Origin: Diadophis punctatus similis
Taxonomy: Eukaryota; Chordata; Lepidosauria; Squamata; Dipsadidae
Direction of reading: 5' to 3'
Length of the DNA stretch: 64,000 bases
Assembly: GCA_023053685.1 (NCBI GenBank)
Contig: JALIGW010000061.1
Coordinates: forward strand, 3,056,001 to 3,120,000
The notes under the pieces were generated by a model. That model saw only the letters and a list, made by a program, of their open reading frames with translations, was not told the origin of the DNA and did not search any database. The position numbers and the translations under genes were made by a program. Below are positions 36,268-50,100 of this stretch, in pieces; positions within the stretch are counted from its first letter, which is position 1, and each line of letters opens with the position of its first letter.

Positions 36268-39200
36268 CAAACTACAATGGAGTGAGGTTTCTTCCCCCAG
36301 ATACTCACAGGTCTCAGCCAGGAACTCCACGCCCAGCTTCTGTGAATTCAAACTACAATGTAGTGAGGTTTGTTCCCCCAGATACTCACAGGTCTCAGCC
36401 AGGAACTCCACCCCCAGCTTCTGTGAATTCAAACTACAATGGAGTGAGGTTTGTTCCCTCAGATACTCACAGGTCTCAGCCAGGAACTCCACCCCCAGTT
36501 TCTGTGAATTCAAACTACAATGGAGTGAAGTTTTTCCCCCCAGATACTCACAGGTATCAGCCAGGAACTCCACCCCAGCTTCTGTGAATTGAAACTACAA
36601 TGCAGTGAGTTTTTTTCCCCAGATACTCACAGGTCTCAGCCAGGAACTCCACCCCCAGCTTCTGTGAATTCAAACTACAATGGAGTGAGGTTTTTTCCCC
36701 AGATACTCACAGGTCTCAGCCAGGAGCTCCACGCCCAGCTTCTGTGAATTCAAACTACAATGGAGTGAGGTTTTTTTCCGAGATACTCACAGGTCTCAGC
36801 CAGGAACTCCAACCCCAGCTTCTGTGAATTGAAAATACAATGCAGTGAGGTTTTCCCCCCCAGATACTCACAGGTCTCAGCCAGGAACTCCACCCCCAGC
36901 TTCTGTGATTTCAAACTACAATGGAGGGAGGTTCCCCCCCCGATACTCACAGGTCTCAGCCAGGAACTCCACTCCCAGCTTCTGTGAAATCAAACTACAA
37001 TGGAGTGAAGTTTTTCCCCCCAGATACTCACAGGTATCAGCCAGGAACTCCACCCCCAGCTTCTGTGAATTCAAACTACAATGGATTGAGGTTTTGTCCC
37101 CCAGATACTCACACGTCTCAGCCAGGAACTCCACCAACAGCTTCTGTGAATTCAAACTACAATGGAGTGAGGTTTTTTCCCCGAGATACTAACAAGTCTC
37201 AGCCAGGAACTCCACCCGCAGCTTCTGTGAATTCAAACTACAATGGAGTGAGGTTTCTTCCCCCAGATACTCACAGATCTCAGCCAGGATTCCACGCCCA
37301 GCTTCTGTGAATTCAAACTACAATGTAGTGAGGTTTGTTCCCCCAGATACTCACAGGTCTCAGCCAGGAACTCCACCCCCAGCTTCTGTGAATTCAAACT
37401 ACAATGGAGTGAGGTTTGTTCCCTCAGATGCTCACAGGTCTCAGCCAGGAACGCCACCCCCAGTTTCTGTGAATTCAAACTACAATGGAGTGAAGTTTTT
37501 CCCCCCAGATACTCACAGGTATCAGCCAGGAACTCCACCCCAGCTTCTGTGAATTGAAACTACAATGCAGTGAGGTTTTTCTCCCAGATACACACAGGTC
37601 TCAGCCAAGAACTCCACCCACAGCTTCTGTGAATTCAAACTACAATGGAGTGAGGTTTCCCCCCCCCCCGATACTCACAGGTCTCAGCCAGGAACTCCAC
37701 CCCCAGCTTCTGTGAAATCAAACAAAAATTGAGTGAGGTTTTTTTCCCAGATACTCACAGGTCTTAGCCAGGAACTCCACCCCCAGCTTCTGTGAATTCA
37801 AACTACAATGGAGTGAAGTGTTTCCCCCGAGATACTCACAGGTATCAGCCAGGAACTCCACCCCAGCTTCTGTGAATTGAAACTACAATGCAGTGAGGTT
37901 TTCCCGCCCAGATACTCACAAGACTCAGCCAGGAATTCCACCCCCAGCTTCTGTGAATTCAAACTAAAATGGATTGAGGTTTTTCTCCCAGATACTCACA
38001 GGTCTCAGCCAGGAACTCCACCCCCAGCTTCTGTGAATTCAAACTGCAATGGAGTTAGGTTTTTTCCCCCAGATACTAACAGGTCTCACCCAAGAACTCC
38101 ACCCCCAGCTTCTGTGAATTCAAACTACAATGGATTGAGGTTTGTTCCCCCAGATACTCACAGGTCTCAGCCAGGAACTCCACCCCCAGCTTCTGTGAAT
38201 TCAAACTACAATGGAGTGAGGTTTGTTCCCCCAGATACTCACGGGTCTCAGCCAGGAACTCCACGCCCAGCTTCTGTGAATTGAAACTACAATGGAGTGA
38301 GGTTTGTTCCCCCAGATACTCACAGGTCTCAGCCAGGAACTCCACCCCCAGCTTCTGTGAATTCAAACTACAATGGAGTGAAGTGTTTCCCCCGAGATAC
38401 TCACAGGTCTCAGCCAGGAACTCCACCCCAGCTTCTGTGAATTGAAACTACAATGCAGTGAGGTTTTTTTCCCAGATACTCACAGGTCTCAGCCAGGAAC
38501 TCCACCCCCAGCATCTGTGAATTCAAACTACAATGGAGTGAGGTTTTGTTCCCCCAGATACTCACAGGTCTCAGCCTAGAACTCCACCCCCAGCTTCTGT
38601 GAATTCAAACTACAATGGAGTGAGGTTTCCCCCCCCCCCAGATACTCACAGGTCTCAGCCAGGAACTCCACCCCCAGCTTCTGTGAATTCAAACTACAAT
38701 GGAGTGAGGTTTTTTCCACAGATACTCAGAGGTCTCAGCCAGGAACTCCACGCCAAGCTTCTGTGAATTCATACTGCAATGGAGTGAGGTTTTTTAACCC
38801 AGAAACTCACAGGTCTCAGCCAGGAACTCCACCCCCGGCTTCTGTGAATTCAAACTACAATGGAGTGAGGTTTTGTTCCCCCAGATACTCACAAGTCTCA
38901 GCCAGGAACTCCACCCCCAGCTTCTGTGAATTCAAACTACAATGGAGTGAGGTTTTTTCCCCCAGATACTCACAGGTCTCAGCCAGGAACTCCACTCCAG
39001 CTTCTGTGAATTCAAACTACAATGGAGTGAGGTTTTTTCCCCCAGATACTAACAAGTCTCAGCCAGGAACTCCACCCGCAGCTTCTGTGAATTCAAACTA
39101 CAATGGAGTGAGGTTTTTTCCCCCAGATACTCACAGGTCTCAGCCAGGAACTCCACGCCCAGCTTCTGTGAATTCAAACTACAATGTAGTGAGGTTTCTT

Positions 39201-39881
39201 CCCCCAGAAACTCACAGGTCTCAGCCAGGAACTCCACCCCCAGCTTCTGTGAATTCAAACTACAATGGAGTGAGGTTTGTTCCCCCAGATACTCACAGGT
39301 CTCAGCCATGAACTCCACCCCCAGCTTCTGTGAATTCAAACTACAATGGAGTGAGGTTTTTTCCCCAGAAACTCACAGGTATCAGCCAGGAACTCCACCC
39401 CAGCTTCTGTGAATTGAAACTACAATGCAGTGAGTTTTTTTCTCCAGATACTCACAGGTCTCAGCCAGGAACTCCACCCCCAGCATCTGTGAATTCAAAC
39501 TACAATGGAGTGAGGTTTGTTCCCCCAGATACTCACAGGTCTCAGCCAGGAACTCCACCCCCAGCTTCTGTGAATTCAAACTACAATGGAGTGAGGTTTG
39601 TTCCCCCAGATACTCACGGGTCTCAGCCAGGAACTCCACGCCCAGCTTCTGTGAATTGAAACTACAATGGAGTGAGGTTTGTTCCCCCAGATACTCACAA
39701 GTCTCAGCCAGGAACTCCACCCCCAGCTACTGTGAATTCAAACTACAATGGAGTGAAGTGTTTCCCCAGAGATACTCACAGGTATCAGCCAGGAACTCCA
39801 CCCCAGCTTCTGTGAATTGAAATTACAATGCAGTGAGGTTTTTTTCCCAGATACTCACAGGTCTCAGCCAGGAACTCCACC

Positions 39882-41503
39882 CCCAGCATCTGTGAATTCA
39901 AACTACAATGGAGTGAGGTTTTGTTCCAACAGATACTCACAGGTCTCAGCCAAGAACTCCACCCCCAGCTTCTGTGAATTCAAACTACAATGGAGTGAGG
40001 TTTCCCCCCCCCCAGATACTCACAGGTCTCAGCAAGGACCTCCACCCCCAGCTTTTGTGAATTCAAACTACAATGGAGTGAGGTTTTCCCACCGATACTC
40101 ACAGGTCTCAGCCAGGAACTCCACCCCCAGCTTCTGTGAATTCAAACTACAATGGAGTGAGGTTTTTCCCCCCAGATACTCACAGGTCTCAGCCAGGAAC
40201 TCCACGCCAAGCTTCTGTGAATTCAAACTACAATGCACCGAGGTTTTTCCCCCAAGATACTCACAAGTCTCATCCAGGAACTCCACCCCCAGTTTCTGTG
40301 AATTCAAACTACAATGGATTGAGGTTTTGTCCCCCAGATACTCACACGTCTCAGCCAGGAACTCCACCAACAGCTTCTGTGAATTCAAACTACAATGGAG
40401 TGAGGTTTTTTCCCCGAGATACTAACAAGTCTCAGCCAGGAACTCCACCCGCAGCTTCTGTGAATTCAAACTACAATGGAGTGAGGTTTCTTCCCCCAGA
40501 TACTCACAGGTCTCAGCCAGGAACTCCACGCCCAGCTTCTGTGAATTCAAACTACAATGTAGTGAGGTTTGTTCCCCCAGATACTCACAGGTCTCAGCCA
40601 GGAACTCCACCCCCAGCTTCTGTGAATTCAAACTACAATGGAGTGAGGTTTGTTCCCTCAGATACTCACAGGTCTCAGCCAGGAACTCCACCCCCAGCAT
40701 CTGTGAATTCAAACTACAATGGAGTGAGGTTTTGTTCCAACAGATACTCACAGGTCTCAGCCAAGAACTCCACCCCCAGCTTCTGTGAATTCAAACTACA
40801 ATGGAGTGAGGTTTCCCCCCCCCCAGATACTCACAGGTCTCAGCAAGGACCTCCACCCCCAGCTTTTGTGAATTCAAACTACAATGGAGTGAGGTTTTCC
40901 CACCGATACTCACAGGTCTCAGCCAGGAACTCCACCCCCAGCTTCTGTGAATTCAAACTACAATGGAGTGAGGTTTTTCCCCCCAGATACTCACAGGTCT
41001 CAGCCAGGAACTCCACGCCAAGCTTCTGTGAATTCAAACTACAATGCACCGAGGTTTTTCCCCCAAGATACTCACAAGTCTCATCCAGGAACTCCACCCC
41101 CAGTTTCTGTGAATTCAAACTACAATGGATTGAGGTTTTGTCCCCCAGATACTCACACGTCTCAGCCAGGAACTCCACCAACAGCTTCTGTGAATTCAAA
41201 CTACAATGGAGTGAGGTTTTTTCCCCGAGATACTAACAAGTCTCAGCCAGGAACTCCACCCGCAGCTTCTGTGAATTCAAACTACAATGGAGTGAGGTTT
41301 CTTCCCCCAGATACTCACAGGTCTCAGCCAGGAACTCCACGCCCAGCTTCTGTGAATTCAAACTACAATGTAGTGAGGTTTGTTCCCCCAGATACTCACA
41401 GGTCTCAGCCAGGAACTCCACCCCCAGCTTCTGTGAATTCAAACTACAATGGAGTGAGGTTTGTTCCCTCAGATACTCACAGGTCTCAGCCAGGAACTCC
41501 ACC
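39882..41503 (+). repeat. 811-bp (10-unit) tandem duplication
   Basis: Units 39882-40692 are repeated at 40693-41503, offset 811, and look identical base for base, including the ten-C tract. Copy 1 begins at CAGCATCTGTG. The second copy starts where the expected CAGTTTCTGTG unit should be (40693), so the crossover lies within homologous positions of two units. The equivalent place near 30999 has no such duplication. Confidence 0.85.
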
Positions 41504-44426
41504 CCCAGTTTCTGTGAATTCAAACTACAATGGAGTGAAGTTTTTCCCCCCAGATACTCACAGGTATCAGCCAGGAACTCCACCCCAGCTTCTGTGAATT
41601 GAAACTACAATGCAGTGAGGTTTTTCTCCCAGATACACACAGGTCTCAGCCAAGAACTGCACCCACAGCTTCTGTGAATTCAAACTACAATGGAGTGAAG
41701 TGTTTCCCCCGAGATACTCACAGGTATCAGCCAGGAACTCCACCCCAGCTTCTGTGAATTGAAACTACAATGCAGTGAGGTTTTCCCGCCCAGATACTCA
41801 CAAGCCTCAGCCAGGAATTCCACCCCCAGCTTCTGTGAATTCAAACTAAAATGGATTGAGGTTTTTCTCCCAGATACTCACAGGTCTCAGCCAGGAACTC
41901 CACCCCCAGCTTCTGTGAATTCAAACTGCAATGGAGTTAGGTTTTTTCCCCCAGATACTAACAGGTCTCATCCAAGAACTCCACCCCCAGCTTCTGTGAA
42001 TTCAAACTACAATGGATTGAGGTTTTGTTCCCCCAGATACTCACAGGTCTCAGCCAGGAACTCCACTCCCAGCTTCTGTGAATTCAAACTATAATGGGAT
42101 GACGTTTTTTCCCCCAGAAACTAACAAGTCTCAGCCAGGAGCTCCACCCCCAGCTTCTGTATATTCAAACTACAATGGATTGAGGTTTGTTCCCCCAGAT
42201 ACTCACAGGTCTCAGCCAGGAACTCCACCCCCAGCTTCTGTGAATTCAAACTACAATGGAGTGAGGTTTGTTCCCCCAGATACTCACGGGTCTCAGCCAG
42301 GAACTCCACGCCCAGCTTCTGTGAATTGAAACTACAATGGAGTGAGGTTTGTTCCCCCAGATACTCACAGGTCTCAGCCAGGAACTCCACCCCCAGCTTC
42401 TGTGAATTCAAACTACAATGGAGTGAAGTTTTTCCCCCCAGATACTCACAGGTATCAGCCAGGAACTCCACCCCAGCTTCTGTGAATTGAAACTACAATG
42501 CAGTGAGGTTTTTCTCCCAGATACACACAGGTCTCAGCCAAGAACTGCACCCACAGCTTCTGTGAATTCAAACTACAATGGAGTGAAGTGTTTCCCCCGA
42601 GATACTCACAGGTATCAGCCAGGAACTCCACCCCAGCTTCTGTGAATTGAAACTACAATGCAGTGAGGTTTTCCCGCCCAGATACTCACAAGCCTCAGCC
42701 AGGAATTCCACCCCCAGCTTCTGTGAATTCAAACTAAAATGGATTGAGGTTTTTCTCCCAGATACTCACAGGTCTCAGCCAGGAACTCCACCCCCAGCTT
42801 CTGTGAATTCAAACTGCAATGGAGTTAGGTTTTTTCCCCCAGATACTAACAGGTCTCACCCAAGAACTCCACCCCCAGCTTCTGTGAATTCAAACTACAA
42901 TGGATTGAGGTTTTGTTCCCCCAGATACTCACAGGTCTCAGCCAGGAACTCCACTCCCAGCTTCTGTGAATTCAAACTATAATGGGATGACGTTTTTTCC
43001 CCCAGAAACTAACAAGTCTCAGCCAGGAGCTCCACCCCCAGCTTCTGTATATTCAAACTACAATGGATTGAGGTTTGTTCCCCCAGATACTCACAGGTCT
43101 CAGCCAGGAACTCCACCCCCAGCTTCTGTGAATTAAACTACAATGGAGTGAGGTTTGTTCCCCCAGATACTCACGGGTCTCAGCCAGGAACTCCACGCCC
43201 AGCTTCTGTGAATTGAAACTACAATGGAGTGAGGTTTGTTCCCCCAGATACTCACAGGTCTCAGCCAGGAACTCCACCCCCAGCTTCTGTGAATTCAAAC
43301 TACAATGGAGTGAAGTGTTTCCCCCGAGATACTCACAGGAATCAGCCAGGAACTCCACCCCCAGCTTCTATGAATTCAAACTACAATGGAGTGAGGTTTT
43401 TTCCACAGATACTCAGAGGTCTCAGCCAGGAACTCCACGCCAAGCTTCTGTGAATTCATACTGCAATGGAGTGAGGTTTTTTAACCCAGAAACTCACAGG
43501 TCTCAGCCAGGAACTCCACCCCCGGCTTCTGTGAATTCAAACTACAATGGAGTGAGGTTTTGTTCCCCCAGATACTCACAAGTCTCAGCCAGGAACTCCA
43601 CCCCCAGCTTCTGTGAATTCAAACTACAATGGAGTGAGGTTTCTTCCCCCAGATACTCACAGGTCTCAGCCAGGAACTCCACTCCAGCTTCTGTGAATTC
43701 AAACTACAATGGAGTGAGGTTTTTTCCCCCAGATACTAACAAGTCTCAGCCAGGAACTCCACCCGCAGCTTCTGTGAATTCAAACTACAATGGAGTGAGG
43801 TTTTTTCCCCCAGATACTCACAGGTCTCAGCCAGGAACTCCACGCCCAGCTTCTGTGAATTCAAACTACAATGTAGTGAGGTTTCTTCCCCCAGAAACTC
43901 ACAGGTATCAGCCAGGAACTCCACCCCCAGCTTCTGTGAATTCAAACTACAATGGAGTGAGGTTTGTTCCCCCAGATACTCACAGGTCTCAGCCATGAAC
44001 TCCACCCCCAGCTTCTGTGAATTCAAACTACAATGGAGTGAGGTTTTTTCCCCAGAAACTCACAGGTATCAGCCAGGAACTCCACCCCAGCTTCTGTGAA
44101 TTGAAACTACAATGCAGTGAGTTTTTTTCTCCAGATACTCACAGGTCTCAGCCAGGAACTCCACCCCCAGCATCTGTGAATTCAAACTACAATGGAGTGA
44201 GGTTTGTTCCCCCAGATACTCACAGGTCTCAGCCAGGAACTCCACCCCCAGCTTCTGTGAATTCAAACTACAATGGAGTGAGGTTTGTTCCCCCAGATAC
44301 TCACGGGTCTCAGCCAGGAACTCCACGCCCAGCTTCTGTGAATTGAAACTACAATGGAGTGAGGTTTGTTCCCCCAGATACTCACAAGTCTCAGCCAGGA
44401 ACTCCACCCCCAGCTTCTGTGAATTC

Positions 44427-46692
44427 AAACTACAATGGAGTGAAGTGTTTCCCCAGAGATACTCAAAGGTATCAGCCAGGAACTCCACCCCAGCTTCTGT
44501 GAATTGAAATTACAATGCAGTGAGGTTTTTTTCCCAGATACTCACAGGTCTCAGCCAGGAACTCCACCCCCAGCATATGTGAATTCAAACTACAATGGAG
44601 TGAGGTTTTGTTCCAACAGATACTCACAGGTCTCAGCCAAGAACTCCACCCCCAGCTTCTGTGAATTCAAACTACAATGGAGTGAGGTTTCCCCCCCCCC
44701 AGATACTCACAGGTCTCAGCAAGGACCTCCACCCCCAGCTTTTGTGAATTCAAACTACAATGGAGTGAGGTTTTCCCACCGATACTCACAGGTCTCAGCC
44801 AGGAACTCCACCCCCAGCTTCTGTGAATTCAAACTACAATGGAGTGAGGTTTTTCCCCCCAGATACTCACAGGTCTCAGCCAGGAACTCCACGCCAAGCT
44901 TCTGTGAATTCAAACTACAATGCACCGAGGTTTTTCCCCCAAGATACTCACAAGTCTCATCCAGGAACTCCACCCCCAGCTTCTGTGAATTCAAACTACA
45001 ATGGATTGAGGTTTTGTCCCCCAGATACTCACACGTCTCAGCCAGGAACTCCACCAACAGCTTCTGTGAATTCAAACTACAATGGAGTGAGGTTTTTTCC
45101 CCGAGATACTAACAAGTCTCAGCCAGGAACTCCACCCGCAGCTTCTGTGAATTCAAACTACAATGGAGTGCGGTTTCTTCCCCCAGATACACACAGTTCT
45201 CAGCCAGGAACTCCACGCCCAGCTTCTGTGAATTCAAACTACAATGTAGTGAGGTTTGTTCCCCCAGATACTAACAGGTCTCAGCCAGGAACTCCACCCC
45301 CAGCTTCTGTGAATTCAAACTACAATGGAGTGAGGTTTGTTCCCTCAGATACTCACAGGTCTCAGCCAGGAACTCCACCCCCAGTTTCTGTGAATTCAAA
45401 CTACAATGGAGTGAAGTTTTTCCCCCCAGATACTCACAGGTATCAGCCAGGAACTCCACCCCCAGCTTCTGTGAATTCAAACTACAATGGATTGAGGTTT
45501 TGTCCCCCAGATACTCACACGTCTCAGCCAGGAACTCCACCAACAGCTTCTGTGAATTCAAACTACAATGGAGTGAAGTGTTTCCCCAGAGATACTCACA
45601 GGTATCAGCCAGGAACTCCACCCCAGCTTCTGTGAATTGAAATTACAATGCAGTGAGGTTTTTTTCCCAGATACTCACAGGTCTCAGCCAGGAACTCCAC
45701 CCCCAGCATATGTGAATTCAAACTACAATGGAGTGAGGTTTTGTTCCAACAGATACTCACAGGTCTCAGCCAAGAACTCCACCCCCAGCTTCTGTGAATT
45801 CAAACTACAATGGAGTGAGGTTTCCCCCCCCCCAGATACTCACAGGTCTCAGCAAGGACCTCCACCCCCAGCTTTTGTGAATTCAAACTACAATGGAGTG
45901 AGGTTTTCCCACCGATACTCACAGGTCTCAGCCAGGAACTCCACCCCCAGCTTCTGTGAATTCAAACTACAATGGAGTGAGGTTTTTCCCCCCAGATACT
46001 CACAGGTCTCAGCCAGGAACTCCACGCCAAGCTTCTGTGAATTCAAACTACAATGCACCGAGGTTTTTCCCCCAAGATACTCACAAGTCTCATCCAGGAA
46101 CTCCACCCCCAGCTTCTGTGAATTCAAACTACAATGGATTGAGGTTTTGTCCCCCAGATACTCACACGTCTCAGCCAGGAACTCCACCAACAGCTTCTGT
46201 GAATTCAAACTACAATGGAGTGAGGTTTTTTCCCCGAGATACTAACAAGTCTCAGCCAGGAACTCCACCCGCAGCTTCTGTGAATTCAAACTACAATGGA
46301 GTGCGGTTTCTTCCCCCAGATACACACAGTTCTCAGCCAGGAACTCCACGCCCAGCTTCTGTGAATTCAAACTACAATGTAGTGAGGTTTGTTCCCCCAG
46401 ATACTCACAGGTCTCAGCCAGGAACTCCACCCCCAGCTTCTGTGAATTCAAACTACAATGGAGTGAGGTTTGTTCCCTCAGATACTCACAGGTCTCAGCC
46501 AGGAACTCCACCCCCAGTTTCTGTGAATTCAAACTACAATGGAGTGAAGTTTTTCCCCCCAGATACTCACAGGTATCAGCCAGGAACTCCACCCCCAGCT
46601 TCTGTGAATTCAAACTACAATGGATTGAGGTTTTGTCCCCCAGATACTCACACGTCTCAGCCAGGAACTCCACCAACAGCTTCTGTGAATTC
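44427..46692 (+). repeat. 1133-bp (14-unit) tandem duplication
   Basis: Units from AAGTGTTTCCCCAGAG near 44427 recur from about 45560, offset 1133. The second copy is entered directly after a CCACCAACAGC unit. The copies differ at a few bases, such as CTCAAAGGTATC (44464) versus CTCACAGGTATC (45597), and CTAACAGGTCTC (45271) versus CTCACAGGTCTC (46404). The changes in the first copy are absent at 34.3-35.4 kb and are therefore probably newer. Confidence 0.83.
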
Positions 46693-47179
46693 AAACTACA
46701 ATGGAGTGAGGTTTTTTCCCCGAGATACTAACAAGTCTCAGCCAGGAACTCCACCCGCAGCTTCTGTGAATTCAAACTACAATGGAGTGAGGTTTCTTCC
46801 CCCAGATACTCACAGGTCTCAGCCAGGAACTCCACGCCCAGCTTCTGTGAATTCAAACTACAATGTAGTGAGGTTTGTTCCCCCAGATACTCACAGGTCT
46901 CAGCCAGGAACTCCACCCCCAGCTTCTGTGAATTCAAACTACAATGGAGTGAGGTTTGTTCCCTCAGATACTCACAGGTCTCAGCCAGGAACTCCACCCC
47001 CAGTTTCTGTGAATTCAAACTACAATGGAGTGAAGTTTTTCCCCCCAGATACTCACAGGTATCAGCCAGGAACTCCACCCCAGCTTCTGTGAATTGAAGC
47101 TACAATGCAGTGAGGTTTTTCTCCCAGATACACACAGGTCTCAGCCAAGAACTGCACCCACAGCTTCTGTGAATTCAAA

Positions 47180-50100
47180 CTACAATGGAGTGAAGTGTTT
47201 CCCCCGAGATACTCACAGGTATCAGCCAGGAACTCCACCCCAGCTTCTGTGAATTGAAACTACAATGCAGTGAGGTTTTCCCGCCCAGATACTCACAAGC
47301 CTCAGCCAGGAATTCCACCCCCAGCTTCTGTGAATTCAAACTAAAATGGATTGAGGTTTTTCTCCCAGATACTCACAGGTCTCAGCCAGGAACTCCACCC
47401 CCAGCTTCTGTGAATTCAAACTGCAATGGAGTTAGGTTTTTTCCCCCAGATACTAACAGGTCTCACCCAAGAACTCCACCCCCAGCTTCTGTGAATTCAA
47501 ACTACAATGGATTGAGGTTTTGTTCCCCCAGATACTCACAGGTCTCAGCCAGGAACTCCACTCCCAGCTTCTGTGAATTCAAACTATAATGGGATGACGT
47601 TTTTTCCCCCAGAAACTAACAAGTCTCAGCCAGGAGCTCCACCCCCAGCTTCTGTATATTAAAACTACAATGGATTGAGGTTTGTTCCCCCAGATACTCA
47701 CAGGTCTCAGCCAAGAACTCCACCCCCAGCTTCTGTGAATTCAAACTACAATGGAGTGAGGTTTGTTCCCCCAGATACTCACGGGTCTCAGCCAGGAACT
47801 CCACGCCCAGCTTCTGTGAATTGAAACTACAATGGAGTGAGGTTTGTTCCCCCAGATACTCACAGGTCTCAGCCAGGAACTCCACCCCCAGCTTCTGTGA
47901 ATTCAAACTACAATGGAGTGAAGTGTTTCCCCCGAGATACTCACAGGTCTCAGCCAGGAACTCCACCCCAGCTTCTGTGAATTGAAACTACAATGCAGTG
48001 AGGTTTTTTTCCCAGATACTCACAGGTCTCAGCCAGGAACTCCACCCCCAGCATCTGTGAATTCAAACTACAATGGAGTGAGGTTTTGTTCCCCCAGATA
48101 CTCACAGGTCTCAGCCTAGAACTCCACCCCCAGCTTCTGTGAATTCAAACTACAATGGAGTGAGGTTTCCCCCCCCCCCAGATACTCACAGGTCTCAGCA
48201 AGGACCTCCACCCCCAGCTTTTGTGAATTCAAACTACAATGGAGTGAGGTTTTCCCGCCGATACTCACAGGTCTCAGCCAGGAACTCCACCCCCAGCTTC
48301 TGTGAATTCAAACTACAATGGAGTGAGGTTTTTTCCACAGATACTCAGAGGTCTCAGCCAGGAACTCCACGCCAAGCTTCTGTGAATTCATACTGCAATG
48401 GAGTGAGGTTTTTTAACCCAGAAACTCACAGGTCTCAGCCAGGAACTCCACCCCCGGCTTCTGTGAATTCAAACTACAATGGAGTGAGGTTTTGTTCCCC
48501 CAGATACTCACAAGTCTCAGCCAGGAACTCCACCCCCAGCTTCTGTGAATTCAAACTACAATGGAGTGAGGTTTCTTCCCCCAGATACTCACAGGTATCA
48601 GCCAGGAACTCCACCCCAGCTTCTGTGAATTGAAACTACAATGCAGTGAGTTTTTTTCCCCAGATACTCACAGGTCTCAGCCAGGAACTCCACCCCCAGC
48701 ATCTGTGAATTCAAACTACAATGGAGTGAGGTTTTGTTCCCCCAGATACTCACAGGTCTCAGCCAAGAACTCCACCCCCAGCTTCTGTGAATTCAAACTA
48801 CAATGGAGTGAGATTTCCCCCCCCCCCCAGATACTCACAGGTCTCAGCAAGGACCTCCACCCCCAGCTTTTGTGAATTCAAACTACAATGGAGTGAGGTT
48901 TTCCCGCCGATACTCACAGGTCTCAGCCAGGAACTCCACCCCCAGCTTCTGTGAATTCAAACTACAATGGAGGGAGGTTCCCCCCCCCCCGATACTCACA
49001 GGTCTCAGCCAGGAACTCCACTCCCAGCTTCTGTGAAATCAAACTACAATGTAGTGAGGTTTCTTCCCCCAGATACTCACAGGTCTCAGCCAGGAACTCC
49101 ACCCCCAGCTTCTGTGAATTCAAACTACAATGGAGTGAGGTTTGTTCCCCCAGATACTCACAGGTCTCAGCCAGGAACTCCACCCCCAGCTTCTGTGAAT
49201 TCAAACTACAATGGAGTGAGGTTTTTTTCCCCAGAAACTCACAGGTATCAGCCAGGAACTCCACCCCAGCTTCTGTGAATTGAAACTACAATGCAGTGAG
49301 TTTTTTTCCCCAGATACTCACAGGTCTCAGCCAGGAACTCCACCCCCAGCATCTGTGAATTCAAACTACAATGGAGTGAGGTTTTGTTCCCCCAGATACT
49401 CACAGGTCTCAGCCAAGAACTCCACCCCCAGCTTCTGTGAATTCAAACTACAATGGAGTGAGATTCCCCCCCCCCCGATACTCACAGGTCTCAGCAAGGA
49501 CCTCCACCCCCAGCTTTTGTGAATTCAAACTACAATGGAGTGAGGTTTTCCCGCCGATACTCACAGGTCTCAGCCAGGAACTCCACCCCCAGCTTCTGTG
49601 AATTCAAACTACAATGGAGGGAGGTTCCCCCCCCCCCGATACTCACAGGTCTCAGCCAGGAACTCCACTCCCAGCTTCTGTGAAATCAAACTACAATGGA
49701 GTGAGGTTTTTTTCCCAGATACTCACAGGTCTTAGCCAGGAACTCCACCCCCAGCTTCTGTGAATTCAAACTACAATGCAGTGAGGTTTTGTTCCCCCAG
49801 ATACTCACAGGTCTCAGCCAGGAACTCCACCCCCAGCTTCTGTGAATTCAAACTACAATGGAGTGAAGTGTTTCCCCCGAGATACTCACAGGTATCAGCC
49901 AGGAACTCCACCCCAGCTTCTCTGAATTGAAACTACAATGCAGTGAGGTTTTCCCGCCCAGATACTCACAAGCCTCAGCCAGGAATTCCACCCCCAGCTT
50001 CTGTGAATTCAAACTAAAATGGATTGAGGTTTTTCTCCCAGATACTCACAGGTCTCAGCCAGGAACTCCACCCCCAGCTTCTGTGAATTCAAACTGCAAT

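Larger units (their letters stand above)
36256..47179 (+). repeat. ~10-kb composite unit C, copy 2 (expanded to ~10.9 kb)
   Basis: This is the partner of 26560-36255. It has gained an 811-bp duplication (39882-41503), lost six units near 41.2 kb, gained two units near 42.5 kb and gained an 1133-bp duplication (44427-46692). Substitutions peculiar to single copies are few, for example AACTACTGTG-type changes near 39728 and GAAGCTAC near 47097. Confidence 0.8.

Noticed and set aside
39882..41503. Concluding that identical duplications are assembly artefacts
   Set aside because: Plausible but undecidable from sequence alone, since no read data are available. Left as a check rather than a claim.
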